Shown here piece after piece: positions 60,100-64,000 of a stretch of 64,000 bases of DNA; the stretch's first letter is position 1, and each line of letters opens with the position of its first letter. The DNA comes from Dioszegia crocea (Eukaryota > Basidiomycota > Tremellomycetes > Tremellales > Bulleribasidiaceae): positions 942,500 through 1,006,499 of the forward strand of contig BCKK01000003.1 in the NCBI GenBank assembly GCA_001600615.1. The letters run 5' to 3'. The notes under the pieces were generated by a model that searched no databases, had not been told where the DNA came from, and was given only the letters and a program-made list of their open reading frames with translations. The translations under genes and the position numbers were made by a program.

Positions 60100-61227
60100 A
60101 TGAACGTGAGCTACCCCGGCTCCAGTTGATAAATCACTCAGCTGACTAACAGGTCCCGCCACAACAGCCACAATCACAGCCGGACGGCCAATCGCAGTCC
60201 TATCCTTCCGTCTCCCCCTATCCCGCATCGGCTCCTCCACCCGCATCAAAGCCCTCTGGCGGTCCCGGCTCTGGCTTCCCCCAGAAATCAGGATTGGCAG
60301 GTATGCAAGCTCACGCACCGCAGATGGGTCCCGGAGGATACTCAAATGGAATGATGGGCGGTGGAGGAGGGGGCGGTATGGGCGGATCTCAAATGAACAT
60401 GAACCCCGGTTCGGGTTCGGGTGTTCGTGGTGGATTGCCCGAGGAGAAGAATGTTGCGCAAATGGTGCAGGAGCACACCAACAAGTACGCCCGGAGATTT
60501 CAGATGATTCTGGATAGGAGTACGCCGATGGTTGTTGAGCGGTGGTTGGGGACTTTGGGCGTATTTTTGCTGTTTGCCCTCAATGTCATTTTGAGGCAAG
60601 GAGTGAGTACCTGAAAAAGGCTTCGTTGCCGTACACCCTTGCTGTTGCTAATTGCTCAGTGGTATATCGTCTGCTACGCCCTGGCCATCTACATCCTGAA
60701 TCTCTTCCTCGCATTCCTGCAACCCCGTTTCGACCCGTCCGTCGCCGCCGATCTCGCCGCAGACGACGTGGAGGAAGGTGCACCCGGCTTGCCAGGAGGA
60801 AGTAGCACGCCCAAGAGTCCGGGGGGTATCAAGGGGCTTATGGCGGGCTTCAAGCCCGAAGGCGATGAAGAAGAGTTCAGGCCATTCATCAGGAGATTGC
60901 CAGGTGAGTCGGACTTTCAGACCGCAACAACAAAGGAGGATGTGTGCTGATGTTGGCAGAATTCAAATTCTGGTACTCTGCGACTAAAGCCAACCTTATT
61001 GCCCTTGCCTGTACAATCACCCGCGCGACTGACGTCCCTGTCTACTGGCCCATTTTGCTCATCTACTTCTTCACCCTGTTTGGTATTACCATGCGCAGAC
61101 AAATTCAGTGAGTTTTCCGCTCACCTTTCGAGACCAAGGGGCCGTAGCTGATATATACAGACACATGATCAAGTACAAATACGTACCGTTCAACATGGGG
61201 AAGAGCAAGTACGGCCGGGGCAAGTAG
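60100..61227 (+). CDS. RER1: Rer1, Golgi-to-ER retrieval receptor, N-terminally extended
   Basis: Five exons (60100-60105, 60153-60602, 60660-60903, 60960-61107, 61161-61227) encode 304 residues. The Rer1 core begins at about residue 110: [40 protein letters not shown], then [46 protein letters not shown] and [20 protein letters not shown], with four membrane segments. Rer1 returns membrane proteins from cis-Golgi to ER. Yeast Rer1 has 188 residues; the extra 110 here are Gln/Pro/Ser/Gly/Met-rich. The first exon is only 6 nt (Met-Asn). If that exon were wrong, an internal Met (AGMQAH or later) could start the protein, so the extension is less certain than the core. Confidence 0.9.
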
Positions 61228-61606
61228 AGGCCAAGTGGAAAATGCGGGGTTTAGCGATGGATAAAAAATGGGGGAAGGGTTACATGGGGGCGTCTTCGTC
61301 ACGGAAGGACAAGAGCCGTGCAGGTGTGTGGTACAACTGCAGTGGGGAGCGTGGGCGAGTGGCCTGTCCGTGGGCCTGATGGGTATACTATTCTAGACAC
61401 GGCCGTATTTTGTTCTTCTTTTGGTTCTGGGTGATGCGATAGATCATTGATTGCGATCCTGAACACGGACTAGTATGCCATGTCCAAGCCGCACGTCCAC
61501 CCCCGGGCACACCCCCTCTTGGGTGACCCAATCCTGCTACAACAGATACATCTCCCCCATACTGCGTTCTTCATAACTTCGCACATTGCCCGTCTCATCT
61601 ATTCCC
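61228..61606. other. convergent 3' region, no gene seen
   Basis: 379 bp between convergent stops of RER1 and ARPC5. No coding signal. Confidence 0.45.
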
Positions 61607-62328
61607 TCATAGCGTCCGACGATCCGTCATGACGCGCACAATACACCCAACACCTGCGACTTCGGTCAACTAGAGAGATCAGCTTGAATCCTGGATCAAG
61701 ACTCGTCCCTCTCTGACCGTCCAACTCCAAGAGCCAAGACTCCAAGTCGCAACTCACCTTCTCATGCCACGTCAACAACACACTTCCGCTGACTTCCCCA
61801 CCTGCTCCACCTCCAGCACGTCCACCCAGACCCGCCATACCCTTATACAGATAACTCATCAGGTGGTCTTGCTGCTCTGGTGTGAGGTTCTTGAGGGTGG
61901 CTGAGATATCGTTTGAGCGGGTAGAGTTGAGGATAAGTTGCAAGGCCGCAATGGTCAGACTCTGCCATAGTCAGTATCCTAATCTCTCCACACCAAACAT
62001 CCACGGAGGTGGAACTAAGGACAGGTCATCAAACGCACCCTCGCTTCATCAACATCTGAGCCATATGGCGGGTCCGACAAGATGATGGCTAATGCCCCGG
62101 CAATATCATTTCTGCCCATCAGCCCATGCCCCATGAACATCCGAGGGCCTTCCGAAGAGCTTGATGAACATACTGCGCAACTGCACTCCGAACTTCTCCA
62201 GACTTGCGCTTCGCATCCGCCAGCACACCGTCCGGACCCCTTGGGTCCGGGTCGACGAGATCAGAGCGCAGGAGCGTGTCCTCGTCTAGCGCGTCAATGT
62301 CGATTTTGCGGAAGGCGTATTCTGACAT
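61607..62328 (-). CDS. ARC15: Arp2/3 complex subunit 5 (ARPC5/Arc15)
   Basis: Four exons (62174-62328, 62039-62111, 61758-61961, 61607-61669) encode 164 residues, close to yeast Arc15 (154). Motifs in order: YAFRKIDIDALDEDTLL, VRSAVAQNDIAGALAIILSD, PPYGSDVDEA, LQLILNSTRSNDISATLKNL, TPEQQDHLMSYLYKGMA, LLTWHEK and the end VGCIVRVMTDRRTL. The first donor (GTATGT at 62173) and the last acceptor (..CTCTAG) were chosen to restore these blocks. The protein is part of the seven-subunit complex that nucleates branched actin at endocytic patches. A Gly-rich insertion (GRAGGGAGGEVSG) sits before the WHEK block. Confidence 0.92.
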
Positions 62329-62614
62329 GTTGCGTGATGGGGCTGGCTAGTGGGCGGCAGGTATGTATGGATGGGATGCGATGGCGGCTTGCGCGTATGC
62401 GATAGAGCGTTGACAGCAGGCGATGCATGACACTATATATGGGGTGAGATGGGGGGACCGATTAAGCCCCGGCAAGGTGGAGGTTCTGCCATGGGCCAAA
62501 GTTCCTACAACCTGCAACAACAACCCATAATTATTACGTGCACAGCCTAGTCGCTTCACCGTATCCAGGCTTCTTCGTATAGCGGACTGGAACGACCTAG
62601 GAATCTTTCATAAT

Positions 62615-64000
62615 ATGGCGAAAAATTACAACCCAGCTGATGCCTACCGTATGTCTTGTGAGGATGTTCACCTTCACCCAGTGACTAACCCATCAGGAAA
62701 GGCTCAACGTGCCAAAGAAGTCAAGAAGAACAAGGAGGTCAGGAAGAAAGTCCGAGATGTACAGACTGTAAAGAGGGATACGCGGGGTGAGCACACACTC
62801 CTCGTTAATGACGATGCTAGAGCCAGTCTGCCGTTGCACAAAGCTGATTTTGGCCAGACCTCGAATCGGAGATCCGCTCACTGCGGGACAAAAAGGACAA
62901 TGCGTCCAAATCTCGAATAGCAGAGCTGGAATCTGAATTAGCATACATTGTCAAGACCAAAGAGGCGTATGTGAAGGAACATCCAGATGCGAAGGATAAG
63001 GTGTTTAAGCCGAGAGGAGCCGGAGGAGGGGGTAGGGGTGGGGACGGTCAGGGTCAAGGGGAGGAGGAGGGAGATGAGAATGGTGCGAGTGGTAGTGGGG
63101 CCGAATGGAAGGGGAGGGAAAGGCTGTATGATGAGACAACGGGAAGATTGAGAGATCCAACGAGGAGTGCGTATTATGATCCGGTTTACAATCCTTGGGG
63201 TGCGCCACCGCCTGGTATGCCTTATAAAGAGCGACGTGAGTCTTCTGCTTCTGCCTTGTCTTTCGTATCTTAGGAGTGGGAAACTGATAGCGTAGCTGGA
63301 TTGACACCACTCTATGGCGCGGAAGGCAACGATGATTCAGACGAAGACGCCGACGAGTCAGACGAGGAAATTGTCATGCCCGATGGACCACCGCCTGCAG
63401 ATCTGGACGATAATGGAGATGATAGCGATGAAGAAGAAGAAGAAGACGACGATATCCCTCTGCCGACTGGGCCACCACCACCAAAGCCTGTCGCTATACC
63501 GCCCAGTGGACCCGCAGCATGGGGTGGACGGGCACCTCCACTACCCGTTCCGTTCCACCAGCCGCCTATACATATGGGCGGACCATCCGGTATGCCGTAC
63601 CCTCCATTCCCACCACCTCAACAACAAGCCTTCTTCCCACCACAACCACCACCTCAACAGCCCATGCGTCAATTCCGACCATCGCGGAATGGACCCCCAA
63701 GATCAGTCCAAGATCCGCTCGATGACGCCCCGACACAGACATATCAGGGCTATCATGCCAGTCTACCTGCTCGGCCACCTCCTTCAGACCCTAGTGCTCC
63801 AGGACCTATAACGGGATTTCCTGGTTCTGTTCCCGTCCGACCTGCACCAGCCACGGCTACCTCACGCGCAGCCCCAGTGGAGATATCTGCAGCTCCAGTG
63901 TTGCGCGATTTGCGGAAAGAAGCAACAGTCTTTGTTCCGCGGAACCTTAAGCGGAAAGCACCGCCAGGTAGCGGGGGCGGAGGCGGAGGTGGAAGTGGTC
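62615..64000 (+). CDS. WBP11: WBP11/SNP70-like splicing protein, cut by window end
   Basis: At least four exons (62615-62648, 62697-62786, 62858-63235, 63296 to the window end); the C-terminus lies outside. The start MAKNYNPADAYRKAQRAKEV then KKNKEVRKKVR is the WBP11 N-terminal domain; DLESEIRSLRDKKDN begins a coiled coil. Acidic (DEDADESDEE, EEEEEDDD) and Pro-rich stretches (PLPTGPPPPKP, PPFPPPQQQ) follow, which bind WW domains such as PQBP1. WBP11 is a nuclear pre-mRNA splicing factor. The final visible residues (KEATVFVPRNLKRKA) also fit the family. At least 450 residues are present. The order and the start are clear, the end is not seen. Confidence 0.88.

Overview
The window reads as nuclear DNA of a basidiomycete fungus, most likely a tremellomycete (Cryptococcus-like) yeast. 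Genes are dense on both strands. Nearly every gene is split by short introns of about 40-70 nt, with GTGAGT/GTAAGT donors, a CTGAC/CTGAT/CTAAC-type branch site and an AG close behind. Intergenic gaps are short, and many neighbours are convergent or divergent pairs. The taxon is inferred from this style and from the proteins; no search was run. No rRNA, convincing tRNA, transposon or CRISPR array was seen. Exon joins below are my own reconstructions: each model keeps one open frame from ATG to stop with consensus splice sites.

Layout. 0-2.5 kb: three tandem small Myb/SANT-like genes; a fourth relative sits at 27.0 kb. 2.6-10.8 kb: BOS1 SNARE, a monoacylglycerol lipase, a tiny serine palmitoyltransferase activator, ORC5 and mitochondrial 3-hydroxyisobutyryl-CoA hydrolase. 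11.1-17.7 kb: a 24-exon gene for a 1760-residue protein with an Hsp90-type ATPase fold (DUF3684). 17.8-26.3 kb: a DUF4050 protein, ITPase, a DysF-domain protein, a PHAF1/UPF0183 homologue and a polytopic spermidine-synthase-like protein. 27.5-29.5 kb: two tandem paralogues of an unknown family with matching exons. 30-43.3 kb: GCN5 with a long acidic, Cys-bearing N-terminus, an R3H-SUZ RNA-binding protein, mitochondrial-type methionine aminopeptidase, an Hst3/4-type sirtuin, a conserved fungal unknown and an AKTIP/FTS-like inactive E2. 43.6-47.2 kb: an EST1/SMG6-type protein with an intact PIN nuclease motif set.

47.9-54.7 kb is the accessory-looking part. It holds a GPI-anchored Kre9/Knh1-domain protein, and an intron-for-intron paralogue of it that has lost the signal peptide and gained a different C-terminal domain. 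That domain (called here the YGG/AGW domain) recurs in two further genes and one frameshifted relic. This small expanding family is the best candidate for something undescribed. 55-64 kb returns to housekeeping genes: a LisH-CTLH protein, CDC27 (APC/C), RER1, ARPC5 and the start of WBP11.

Most genes are unrelated housekeeping functions (ER-Golgi traffic, chromatin, replication, RNA decay, cell cycle). The only local functional grouping I see is by duplication: the Myb-like trio, the 28-kb pair and the Kre9/YGG cluster.
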